Below, piece after piece: positions 1-6,234 of a stretch of DNA of 7,728 nt; position 1 is the stretch's first letter, and the number at the start of each line of letters is the position of its first letter. The stretch is taken from NCBI GenBank assembly GCA_943331195.2, contig CALQKQ020000162.1:1-7728 (forward strand), given 5' to 3'. This DNA is from Akkermansia muciniphila (lineage in GTDB: Bacteria > Verrucomicrobiota > Verrucomicrobiia > Verrucomicrobiales > V1-33). A program made the translations under genes and the position numbers. The notes under the pieces were generated by a model. That model was not told where the DNA came from. It was given only the letters and a program-made list of their open reading frames with translations, and did not search any database.

Positions 1-377
1 CACCGGCGAAATTCCGGATGCGCCGTCTCCAAGTCAAACACGCTGTCCACCCCCTGAAAACGACACAAAAAATAAACCTGCTCCTGCCCAATAAACTTGC
101 CGCGCTTGCGGTGCCGCTCCGGAAAATGATAGCGATAACCCGGCCGCTCCTCCTTAATCTGATACGCCGCAGGCGGCAGCGAAATCTCCTCCATCAACTC
201 CCGCGCCAAAGCCTCCCGCGGCGTCTCCCCCTCATCAATCCCCCCCTGCGGAAATTGCCAACTCTCCGCAAAATCCCGCCGCTCACAAATCAAAATCATG
301 CCCGCCTCATTCTGCACCACCGCCGCCGCGCAAGGTCGATACGGTTCATCGGGCACGCGCGCTGGCATCAAAGTCAT
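1..377 (-). CDS. rppH: RppH-like Nudix hydrolase (RNA pyrophosphohydrolase / dinucleoside polyphosphate hydrolase), 3' end outside window
   Basis: Partial gene: about 125 codons are visible and the C-terminus lies beyond the left edge. The Nudix box spans residues 45-67: G45, E51, then RELMEE at 59-64 with catalytic Mg-binding glutamates E60, E63 and E64. The usual glycine near its end is serine (S66). Family-specific RppH/IalA features are also present: YRPC at 13-16, SWQFPQGGI at 39-47, RYHFP after the box, and IGQEQVYFL further on, matching the IGQKQ region of E. coli RppH. The family removes pyrophosphate from the 5' end of triphosphorylated RNA, starting its decay, or cleaves Ap4A-type dinucleotides in the cytosol. 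The start is bounded by an in-frame TAG at 386-384. ATG 377 is the first start after it and ATG 368 is an alternative. No Shine-Dalgarno is seen. Which substrate is used in vivo cannot be read from sequence. Confidence 0.9.
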   Translation of the reverse strand, partial: MTLMPARVPDEPYRPCAAAVVQNEAGMILICERRDFAESWQFPQGGIDEGETPREALARELMEEISLPPAAYQIKEERPGYRYHFPERHRKRGKFIGQEQVYFLCRFQGVDSVFDLETAHPEFRR

Positions 378-456
378 CAGTTTCTAAAGCGTCCCCGCGC
401 CTGAGCGTCAACCGGGTTTCCCCAGATCCAACCTTTCCTAACGACTTTTAAGCCCC

Positions 457-954
457 ATGTCCCCCCGCCCCTTCCTCCTCGCCCTCATCCCCCTCGCCCT
501 CTTCGCCCTCTGGCATTTCCTCAGCCCCACCCAACAATTGCAGGCCTCCCAAAGCCAACTCATCAAGGCCATCGCCCAAAAAGACGCCGCCACCTGCGCT
601 AAACTCATCCACCCCGACTACACCGACGCCTGGAACTTCACCGCCGCCGACTGGCCCGGCATCCTCCAAGACCTCCGCACCCTCAGCCCCCTCTTAGAAA
701 TTAACCTCGTCAGCCCCTCCTACGACGCCGCCACCGGCCTGGTCGAAACCAGCCTCCAAGCCAAATCCGGCGGTGGCCCCGCCGCCTCCATCCTCGCCGA
801 ACGCGCCGTCGAACTCCGCGAGCCCACCCGCTTCCTCTGGAAACGCCAACCCTGGCGCCCCTGGAGCTGGCGCCTCATCAGCCTGCAAAACCCCGCCCTG
901 GAAATCCCCCCCAGCTACCGCCCCGGCAGCATCTCCTCCATGAGCCCCTTCTAA
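457..954 (+). CDS. Membrane-anchored or exported small protein of unknown function, possibly NTF2-like
   Basis: The 165-residue product starts with a short basic N-terminus and a hydrophobic helix at about residues 5-22, either a signal anchor or an uncleaved signal peptide. No lipobox cysteine is seen. The rest is soluble. Residues 31-60 (an amphipathic helix followed by [14 protein letters not shown]) resemble the first helices of NTF2-like/SnoaL-like folds. A late [16 protein letters not shown] segment at about 128-143 looks like the paired C-terminal strands of such domains. This is fold-level inference only. No catalytic residues are recognised. It is divergent from the Nudix gene (79 bases between starts) and lies 95 bases upstream of the sod start on the same strand, so co-transcription with sod is possible. 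Codons end overwhelmingly in C, like sod. ATG 457 is the only reasonable start giving the complete hydrophobic helix. Confidence 0.72.
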   Translation: MSPRPFLLALIPLALFALWHFLSPTQQLQASQSQLIKAIAQKDAATCAKLIHPDYTDAWNFTAADWPGILQDLRTLSPLLEINLVSPSYDAATGLVETSLQAKSGGGPAASILAERAVELREPTRFLWKRQPWRPWSWRLISLQNPALEIPPSYRPGSISSMSPF

Positions 955-1049
955 AGCCCACCGCAAAACGGGTGTTGCATCCCTCCCGTCCGCCGCTTCC
1001 GTATCTCCCGCAGAACTTTCCTTCCCAACCCCTCACTCCCCTCCCTACC

Positions 1050-1652
1050 ATGCCCCACTCCCTTCCTCCCCTCCCCTACGCCTTCGACGCCCTCGAGCCC
1101 CACATCGACGCCCGGACCATGGAAATCCACCACGGCAAACACCACCAGGCCTACATCACCAATCTCAACAACGCCCTCGCCGGTCACCCCGAACTCGAGG
1201 CCAAATCCATCGAGGACCTCATCAGCCACCTCGACGCCGTCCCCGAATCCATCCGCACCGCCGTCCGCAACAACGGCGGCGGCCACGCCAACCACAGCCT
1301 CTTCTGGCTCTCCCTCGCCCCCGGCCACGGCGGCGCTCCCACCGGCCCCCTCGCCGAAGCCATCGCCGCCGCCTTCGGCAGCTTCGACGCCTTCAAAGAA
1401 GCCTTCGCCAAAGCCGGCGCCACCCGCTTCGGCAGCGGCTGGGCCTGGCTCACCCTCAAGGACGGCAAACTCGCCATCTCCAGCACCGCCAACCAAGACA
1501 GCCCCCTCATGGATGGCGCCCAACCCCTCCTCGGCCTCGACGTCTGGGAACACGCCTACTACCTCCACTACCAAAACCGCCGCCCCGACTACATCGCCGC
1601 CTTCTGGAACCTCGTAAACTGGGACGCCGTCGCCGCCCGCTTCGCCGCCTAA
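1050..1652 (+). CDS. sodA: Superoxide dismutase, manganese type (Fe/Mn SOD family)
   Basis: The product is 200 residues, standard for the Fe/Mn family, which converts superoxide to oxygen and hydrogen peroxide in the cytosol. No signal peptide is present. The metal ligands are visible: H27 (in MEIHHGKHH), H82 (in HANHSLFW), D164 and H168 (both in DVWEHAYY). Features favouring manganese are G77 before the second histidine and Q149 in ANQDSPL, the hydrogen-bonding glutamine typical of MnSOD. Metal use cannot be proven from sequence and a cambialistic enzyme remains possible. The frame is open upstream to GTG 972, but the extra 26 residues are proline-rich and unlike the family. ATG 1050 gives the conserved beginning ([16 protein letters not shown]), so it was chosen. 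The 5' leader is nearly pure pyrimidine with no ribosome binding site. A terminator follows 23 bases after the stop. Confidence 0.96.
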   Translation: MPHSLPPLPYAFDALEPHIDARTMEIHHGKHHQAYITNLNNALAGHPELEAKSIEDLISHLDAVPESIRTAVRNNGGGHANHSLFWLSLAPGHGGAPTGPLAEAIAAAFGSFDAFKEAFAKAGATRFGSGWAWLTLKDGKLAISSTANQDSPLMDGAQPLLGLDVWEHAYYLHYQNRRPDYIAAFWNLVNWDAVAARFAA

Positions 1653-1675
1653 TTCCCGATCCCACATCTAGTTAG

Positions 1676-1714
1676 AAAAAAAGGCCGGACTCCCCGCGGA
1701 GCCCGGCCTTTTTT
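1676..1714. terminator. Bidirectional intrinsic terminator between convergent genes
   Basis: A stem of GGCCGG (1683-1688) plus CTCC (1690-1693) pairs with GGAG (1698-1701) plus CCGGCC (1703-1708), with one A/C mismatch and a CCGC loop. It is preceded by seven A and followed by six T. The flanking tracts let it act on both strands. It lies 23 bases after the sod stop on the plus strand and beyond the 3' end of the minus-strand phospholipase/LamG unit. Confidence 0.92.
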
Positions 1715-1768
1715 GAAGCCGTCACCCCTAACATTAAGCCAAGGGTAGAACTCCAAAAAAAGCCCAAG

Positions 1769-1827
1769 GTAGCCAGACCGTCCCGGTCTGATTCGTTATC
1801 GGACCCAGAGCGGGACGCTCTGGCTAC
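1769..1827. repeat. REP-like palindromic element made of two hairpins
   Basis: Outer arms GTAGC (1769-1773) and GCTAC (1823-1827) enclose two 7-bp hairpins with three-base loops: CAGACCG/CGGTCTG (1774-1780, 1784-1790, loop TCC) and CAGAGCG/CGCTCTG (1806-1812, 1816-1822, loop GGA). A 15-base spacer separates them. The halves are reverse complements of each other except for one compensatory base-pair change. The intergenic position between convergent genes is typical of REP/BIME-type elements, which are usually mobilised in trans by RAYT transposases. No such transposase is in this window. Confidence 0.72.
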
Positions 1828-1924
1828 ATCCCCATCCAACAGCCCCCCTCTCTCCCCGTTCCCCGTCCCGTCCAAGACGCCGCCCGCGCCACGCAAATTC
1901 TTTTCAGAAAGGGCCATCCAGGGC

Positions 1925-3025
1925 CTATCGCGACCGCAGCCGGAAAAACTGCCGGTTCACGCCCTTCGTTTCGAAGAATCTGGGGCTTTCCGTAGTCTCC
2001 ACGTCCGACCAAGAGCCTCCGAGGCGGTCGCTTTTCTGGAGTTGGAAGCGCGGATTCCAGGATACTTTGGCCTGGTTTTCCAAGAGAGTGCCATTGATGC
2101 GCTGAAACCCAGCGGCATCGGTAGCCAGCCCGGGGCCTTTGGTCATTTCGATCGAAAGATTGGCGGTATCATTCGGAATGCCCGACAACGAAAAAGCCCC
2201 GAGGGCGGCCACTTCAGCGTCACTCATTTTATAGTTGCGAAGCTGGATACTCCAAATAGTGAGCCCCCCTGTATTCCGGTCTTTATCGCCAAACAATAGC
2301 GCCGTATCCTTCAAACTCCACCGGTCTGCCGAGTAAGCATAGACGCCGTTGGAATGAGTCGCATTAAACGTCCGTATCGCTTGTTTTCCGACTAAGACCC
2401 CATTAATGTATTTTGACATGACCTGCTCTTGGGTGGTGTCGACCACAACAGCCACCCGACACTTGGTCGGCTCCAAGGACCCATGGTAAATATTGTCGGC
2501 ACCGATGCCATTTTTTCCAATGAACACATCCCCGACTGTCGTATTGTCCGGAGTGTCGATCTGGATTAGAGAAGTTGGCGAGGAAGTTGAAGTTGCAAGT
2601 TGCAAGTCCACGATGAGCGTCCACTGATTCAACCTCGCGGCCGAGGGGCCGCCGTTGGGCGCGGCGCGGTGGGTCATCTTCAAGCCATTGGTGGAAACGG
2701 GTAAAGTAATGTAACCAGGGCCTGGGACCCATGGCCCGGCACCACTCACCAGATCCTGGCCGACCGTGGCAGCCAGGTCGCCCGCGTTGAAATCCCATTG
2801 GCCGACGACCGCAGGATGGCTCGCGCCTGATGCGACCGCAGGTTCCGGTTTCGCGGAACCTGCCACGGTCCAGTAATACTTAAACGAGCCGATGATTTTT
2901 GACGTCGACGCTAGAACAACGCTGTTGTCAAAATCCGTGACTGTCCCGGGGGTTGGCGCATTGGACGCTGTAATCGTGCGAATGACGACCCAGTCGTGTT
3001 CAGGTAAATTTATATCAAAGCTTTT
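1925..3025 (-). CDS. LamG-like/concanavalin A-fold domain with C-terminal FFRL segment; frame-shifted continuation of the phospholipase gene
   Basis: This frame is open from just after a TAA at 3028-3026 to TAG 1927-1925, 366 codons. The first possible start is GTG 2866, which would give a separate 313-residue protein. The 53 codons before it also read like protein (SFDINLPEHDWVVI, then TDFDNSVVLA and FKYYWTV) and contain no start codon, so I read the whole stretch as the C-terminal half of the upstream phospholipase product, displaced by -1. After a proline/alanine linker, a domain starting GQWDFNAGDLAATVG and running through FIGKNG, RVAVVVDT, YINGVLVG and IWSIQLRNYKMSDAEVAAL has the strand pattern of LamG/laminin-G-like jelly rolls, which often bind carbohydrate or mediate adhesion. 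The end (FQLQKSDRLGGSW to RQFFRLRSR) is a C-terminal segment frequent in secreted verrucomicrobial proteins. Bases 2582-2606 hold a short AAGTTGC tandem repeat coding a Thr/Ser stretch. Alternatively this is a decayed gene remnant. Confidence 0.75.
   Translation of the reverse strand, partial: KSFDINLPEHDWVVIRTITASNAPTPGTVTDFDNSVVLASTSKIIGSFKYYWTVAGSAKPEPAVASGASHPAVVGQWDFNAGDLAATVGQDLVSGAGPWVPGPGYITLPVSTNGLKMTHRAAPNGGPSAARLNQWTLIVDLQLATSTSSPTSLIQIDTPDNTTVGDVFIGKNGIGADNIYHGSLEPTKCRVAVVVDTTQEQVMSKYINGVLVGKQAIRTFNATHSNGVYAYSADRWSLKDTALLFGDKDRNTGGLTIWSIQLRNYKMSDAEVAALGAFSLSGIPNDTANLSIEMTKGPGLATDAAGFQRINGTLLENQAKVSWNPRFQLQKSDRLGGSWSDVETTESPRFFETKGVNRQFFRLRSR
2838..2863. repeat. Perfect 10-bp inverted repeat inside the phospholipase-LamG linker
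   Basis: GCAGGTTCCG (2838-2847) and CGGAACCTGC (2854-2863) flank a six-base spacer. The hairpin lies in coding sequence for the linker just before the LamG-like domain, three bases from the only in-frame GTG (2866). There is no T tract, so it is not an intrinsic terminator. Function is unknown. It may be a small insertion that lengthened the linker. Confidence 0.6.
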
Positions 3026-4551
3026 TTAATTGCGACGGGTTCAATTATTGGTTCCGCGAGGGCGGCATTTAGCCTTTCTGTAACCGCAAGAGAAGTATAT
3101 TTTGGTGGCAACCGATTCGACTGAAACACGGCGTAGCAGGACTTGTTGTCGAATGGCCCGACTCGGGCAGCAAGGAAATTCTCAGTTGTTTCGTCTTTCG
3201 GTGCATCAAAGCTGGCATCCACAGCGATCACAGAATTTTGAAGAGCCAGGAGGGCCAGCGTATTAAACTCGGTGGAGGGGAGGCGCTCCTTAAGCAATCT
3301 TCGCCAGGCCCGGAAAATCGGCACTCCACCCGGGTTTCCCCCATTGTACTGATCGTTCATTAATTTGTCTTCCCAGGGAAGCCTAGAGGCATACTGGAGG
3401 AAATCGCCGTAGATTGCGGCTGAGCTGGTGGCATGGCGAAAATTTAGCGCAAGGATGGAGTCGAGCAGGCCTGGGCCCGGGTAGTCCATCATCACAAGCC
3501 CGGTCTTCTTCAAATAGTGGTCAGCGTTGAGCACGTTGAGGAGGAAGCGGTTCATCACCTTGGCGTGACCTAATGGAGTAGTTAAAAAAGACCAGCCTAT
3601 GTTAAGCCCCGTCGCATAGAGGGCTTTTCTATTGGGATCAGCAGATGCATCGATAATATGAGCAATGTCCTTTCTCTGTTTATCCCCATAATTTGTGTTA
3701 TCGAACTCATCTCGGTTGGTTGTATAAAACCCGTCAGCCGGGGCGTCTGGATTGCGTTTATTGTTTGCCCAGCCCATTCCGGACGCATGCCCTTTGTTTT
3801 CGATGAGGAGAGGGTCATACACAAAAAACATGACCATTTTGCCTCGCACCTCTCCCAGAGTTGGCCAATGGAATGTCGGATTGAGGGACGTCAGGGCATT
3901 GTCACCGTCAGGTATAAAGTTGGGACCGTTTTTCGTTGCCGCATGGGCATAGGTCGTGGGTGTGACCCCATCGGCCCGGACTGCCCCTGCTCTTTGCCAT
4001 ATTCGTTGATAAGATTGGGCTATCGTATTCCATGAGGGAAGGTTGTCGGACGGATATCCGTATAAGAATTTATATTTATCATTTGACCAAGGCGCAATTC
4101 GACACAACACCGTCTCGCCTTCATTCTCTGCTAAAAAAGAGTCAATTTCATTCAGAACTGTTATCAAGCCTCTAAATTGATAAGCGCCATGGTATATTTC
4201 CCATCTTCCGTTGGTGGCGTCCACTCGCAAGTCCAGAAAGCGCACACCGGCCTCCAATTGGTGTCTGATGTCAGCGTCTTGGCATTCCGCTGCGCCAGCA
4301 TCAAACGCAGAATGATTATCCTCACACCCCGAGTCGTGAGTCCCGGGGATGGAGAGTTCGCTGATCAGCATGGAGTCCGGCAAGGCCGACATCCAGGTTT
4401 TATGGAACGTGGCAGGGACGGTGCCCGCATTATCAGCCGTCGTATACGTGGAGAAATCCTTGCCCGTGGCAAACTGCGCGGCAGCAAAAACTGCCATCAG
4501 GGGATAGAAAATTGCTGTCCGCAATGTAGGTGGAATGAGTGGAAGTCTCAT
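3010..4551 (-). CDS. Secreted PI-PLC X-domain phosphodiesterase, reading frame ended early by a -1 frame break
   Basis: The 513-residue product begins with a signal peptide (hydrophobic core about residues 12-28). The PI-PLC X domain follows: SIPGTHDSG with catalytic H72 and D73, CQDADIRHQLEAGVRFLDLR with D107 and R109, and IYHGAYQFRG with the second catalytic H121. These match H32, D33, R69 and H82 of Bacillus PI-PLC with similar spacing. MMDYPGPG at 354-361 is a plausible late barrel strand. No PLC-Y, EF-hand or C2 domain is seen, so it is a bacterial-type enzyme that would cleave phosphoinositides or related glycolipids outside the cytoplasm. The actual substrate is unknown. The frame ends at TAA 3012-3010, just after a six-A run, while the -1 frame continues for 366 codons with a LamG-like domain. 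ATG 4551 gives a complete signal peptide and lacks a Shine-Dalgarno. Parts of the gene are only about 35-45% GC, far below neighbouring genes. Confidence 0.88.
   Translation of the reverse strand: MRLPLIPPTLRTAIFYPLMAVFAAAQFATGKDFSTYTTADNAGTVPATFHKTWMSALPDSMLISELSIPGTHDSGCEDNHSAFDAGAAECQDADIRHQLEAGVRFLDLRVDATNGRWEIYHGAYQFRGLITVLNEIDSFLAENEGETVLCRIAPWSNDKYKFLYGYPSDNLPSWNTIAQSYQRIWQRAGAVRADGVTPTTYAHAATKNGPNFIPDGDNALTSLNPTFHWPTLGEVRGKMVMFFVYDPLLIENKGHASGMGWANNKRNPDAPADGFYTTNRDEFDNTNYGDKQRKDIAHIIDASADPNRKALYATGLNIGWSFLTTPLGHAKVMNRFLLNVLNADHYLKKTGLVMMDYPGPGLLDSILALNFRHATSSAAIYGDFLQYASRLPWEDKLMNDQYNGGNPGGVPIFRAWRRLLKERLPSTEFNTLALLALQNSVIAVDASFDAPKDETTENFLAARVGPFDNKSCYAVFQSNRLPPKYTSLAVTERLNAALAEPIIEPVAIKKALI
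3022..3027 (-). other. Frame break at a run of six A on the coding strand
   Basis: On the minus strand the first frame reads ATT AAA AAA GCT TTG ATA TAA. Adding one A, or slipping back one base on the last AAA, gives ATT AAA AAA AGC TTT GAT and joins the two frames into one product of about 876 residues. The run could be a true deletion, an assembly error, or a site of transcriptional or translational slippage. The canonical X XXY YYZ phase is not met for the zero frame. Confidence 0.75.
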
Positions 4552-4560
4552 GGAGGGCCG

Positions 4561-4604
4561 AATATTTTGCCAAATGCGTGCAATTTATCTTTAGGCAAAA
4601 TATT
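4561..4604 (-). promoter_or_regulatory. Perfect 11-bp inverted repeat in the leader of the phospholipase gene
   Basis: AATATTTTGCC (4561-4571) and GGCAAAATATT (4594-4604) are exact reverse complements, separated by 22 bases. The inner edge is only 9 bases from ATG 4551. In mRNA this would form an 11-bp hairpin abutting the start codon. In DNA it could be a two-half-site operator. The AT-rich arms stand out in this sequence. Neither role is proven. Confidence 0.6.
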
Positions 4605-4828
4605 TCTATCAGTTCCAGGGCCTTTGTCACATTTCCACCACCGCGAGCCCAAGCTGCTGGCGCATCTGGAATGGGCTGCGTTGTTGGGGGGGAAGCTGGG
4701 AGCAGTTCAGACGATGGCGCGGCTTTCGCATTCCCCTCACTCTCAGCTATCCCCAGCTCGGGCCTCCTCCATGCGCACTTGGATTTCAATTCCGCCACAT
4801 TTTTATCAGAAAGTCGCCCCCTGGCCTA

Positions 4829-4845
4829 ATTAGTGGTGTCGCCGC
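4829..4845. repeat. Left arm of an inverted repeat pair around the beta-propeller gene
   Basis: The arm reads ATTAGTGGTGTCGCCGC. The reverse complement of 6211-6226 (ATTAGGGTGTCGCCGC) matches it with a single one-base indel. The arm lies 94 bases before ATG 4940 and extends on its left into the palindrome CTAATTAG. Confidence 0.5.
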
Positions 4846-4939
4846 GACGTACTTCACCTGTCGCTCCTGTCAGCTTCCACTTCCGCCAACTGCGGCCTCT
4901 GCCGGAAATACAGTCTACTCCGCTTTCCTCCGCCTCGTC

Positions 4940-6208
4940 ATGAACTCTGCCTTTTGCCGCCTTTTACTGCTCGCCGTGCTGCTGGTGCCACCCGCTGCGG
5001 CTGCGCCATGGCCGGGATGGCGTGGGGCCGATGGGTGCGGAGTTTCCACCGAGAAGGAACTTCCGCTGAACTGGAGCGCTGCCTCCGGGGTGAAATGGAA
5101 AGTGGCCTTGCCGGAGCCCGGGAATTCCACGCCAGTCGTCTGGGGAGAGCGTATTTTCATCACCCAGGCCGTGGGCCACGAGCGCCTGGTGATTTGCTTT
5201 TCCCGTCAGGACGGAAAAGAACTTTGGCGCGGCGGGGCCAACAACGTAGCCGCGGAACCCACCCACGAAACCAATCCTTACTGCTCCGCCTCCCCGGCCA
5301 CCGACGGCGAGCGGGTCTATGCCTGGTTTGGCTCGGCGGGACTTTACTGCTTTGATGTCTCCGGAAAGGAACTCTGGCACCTCGCCCTTGGAGAGCAACG
5401 CCACGAGTGGGGATACTCGTCCGGGCCGGTGCTGCATGGGGACCTTTGCTATTTGAATTTTGGCCCTGGTCCACGCGCCGCCCTGCTCGCGGTGAATAAA
5501 ATCACCGGCACCGTGACGTGGCGGCATGACCCTGGCCCGGTGAATGTCACCATGCCCCGCAACGATGGCTTTGGGGCCAAGGATGGTGTGGTGGGGTCTT
5601 GGAGCATTCCCCTTTTGATCAAGGCCGGTGATCGCGAGGAACTCATCATGTCGTGGCCCGAACACGTGCTTGGTTATGATCCCCGCACCGGGAAAGTGCT
5701 CTGGCAGTGCGCCGGCCTGAATCCCTTGGTTTACAGCAGCCCGCTCTTTGGTGAGGGAATCCTGGTCGCCATGGGCGGCTATGGCGGCAGCACTCTCGCG
5801 GTGCGCCCGGGCGGCAGTGGCGACGTGACGGAGACCCACCGGCTCTGGCACGAACTGCGCGACAGCGGGCACATTGGCACCGGCGTCATTCGGGAGGGCC
5901 ATCTTTACATCCAAAATATGAGCGGCATCGTTGAGTGCACGGAACTCCGCACCGGAAAACGCATCTGGAAAGAGCGCCTCAAAGGCAGCGGAGCCTCCGC
6001 GGAATCCTGGTCCTCCCCCGTGCTCGTGGGTGACCGGCTGTATCTGGTCAATCAGGGCAGCGATTGTTTCGTCCTCCGCGCGTCACCCGAGTTTGAAGTC
6101 CTCGCCCACAATCCTCTCAACGATGGCCTCACCAATGCGTCGCCCGCCATCAGCGACGGCCATGTTTTCATCCGCACCCACGCCCACCTGTGGTGCATCG
6201 GAAAGTAA
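4940..6208 (+). CDS. Secreted PQQ-like beta-propeller repeat protein
   Basis: The product is 422 residues with a signal peptide at 1-22 (hydrophobic LLLLAVLLVPPAAAA, cleavage likely before PWPGWRG). The WPGWRGADGCGVS segment right after it is the common beginning of verrucomicrobial and planctomycetal PQQ-like propellers. At least five blade-closing turns of the form (D)xxTGKxxW are visible: DGKELW at 91-96, SGKELW at 141-146, ITGTVTW at 188-194, RTGKVLW at 249-255 and RTGKRIW at 337-343. Blade strands such as SSPVLVGDRLYLV lie between them. Such proteins act outside the cytoplasm as structural or interaction propellers. The sequence does not show a PQQ-dehydrogenase active site, so bound PQQ and dehydrogenase activity are not claimed. 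The gene is followed after 26 bases by the solenoid gene, suggesting one operon. No ribosome binding site precedes ATG 4940, but this start gives an intact signal peptide. Confidence 0.9.
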   Translation: MNSAFCRLLLLAVLLVPPAAAAPWPGWRGADGCGVSTEKELPLNWSAASGVKWKVALPEPGNSTPVVWGERIFITQAVGHERLVICFSRQDGKELWRGGANNVAAEPTHETNPYCSASPATDGERVYAWFGSAGLYCFDVSGKELWHLALGEQRHEWGYSSGPVLHGDLCYLNFGPGPRAALLAVNKITGTVTWRHDPGPVNVTMPRNDGFGAKDGVVGSWSIPLLIKAGDREELIMSWPEHVLGYDPRTGKVLWQCAGLNPLVYSSPLFGEGILVAMGGYGGSTLAVRPGGSGDVTETHRLWHELRDSGHIGTGVIREGHLYIQNMSGIVECTELRTGKRIWKERLKGSGASAESWSSPVLVGDRLYLVNQGSDCFVLRASPEFEVLAHNPLNDGLTNASPAISDGHVFIRTHAHLWCIGK

Positions 6209-6210
6209 CG

Positions 6211-6226
6211 GCGGCGACACCCTAAT
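6211..6226. repeat. Right arm of the inverted repeat pair around the beta-propeller gene
   Basis: GCGGCGACACCCTAAT is the reverse complement of the left arm at 4829-4845, with one base missing. It fills most of the 26-base gap between the propeller stop (6208) and the solenoid start (6235). No target-site duplication is seen outside the arms. Confidence 0.5.
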
Positions 6227-6234
6227 AAATCATT

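Larger units (their letters stand above)
4552..4939. other. Divergent intergenic region between phospholipase and beta-propeller genes
   Basis: This 388-base stretch separates the starts of two divergent exported-protein genes and must contain both promoters. I see no convincing -35/-10 pair. It holds an 11-bp inverted repeat near the phospholipase start and one arm of a repeat pair that brackets the beta-propeller gene. A minus-strand frame is open between about 4798 and 4570 but shows no recognisable domain and runs into the phospholipase gene in another frame, so it is not called. Confidence 0.6.

Noticed and set aside
18..404. Plus-strand frame opposite the Nudix gene
   Set aside because: It is rich in Arg, Pro and Leu with no domain. 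The minus strand carries a full Nudix box.
972..1049. N-terminal extension of superoxide dismutase from GTG 972
   Set aside because: The extra residues are proline-rich and unlike the family. ATG 1050 gives the conserved beginning and usual length.
951..1667. Long minus-strand frame opposite the sod gene
   Set aside because: It is an artefact of C-ending codons on the plus strand. The product is low-complexity Gly/Val/Glu, while the plus strand encodes an unmistakable superoxide dismutase.
4433..4798. Minus-strand 121-codon frame upstream of and overlapping the phospholipase start
   Set aside because: No recognisable domain, no ribosome binding site, and it overlaps the signal-peptide region of a well-supported gene on the same strand in another frame.
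4779..4807. TTGGAT and TTTATC with a 17-base spacer as a promoter for the propeller gene
   Set aside because: Only about three of six bases match each sigma-70 consensus hexamer, which is expected by chance in a region of this size.
4964..5914. Long minus-strand frame opposite the beta-propeller gene
   Set aside because: It is a shadow of the plus-strand gene, which has a signal peptide and regular blade motifs.
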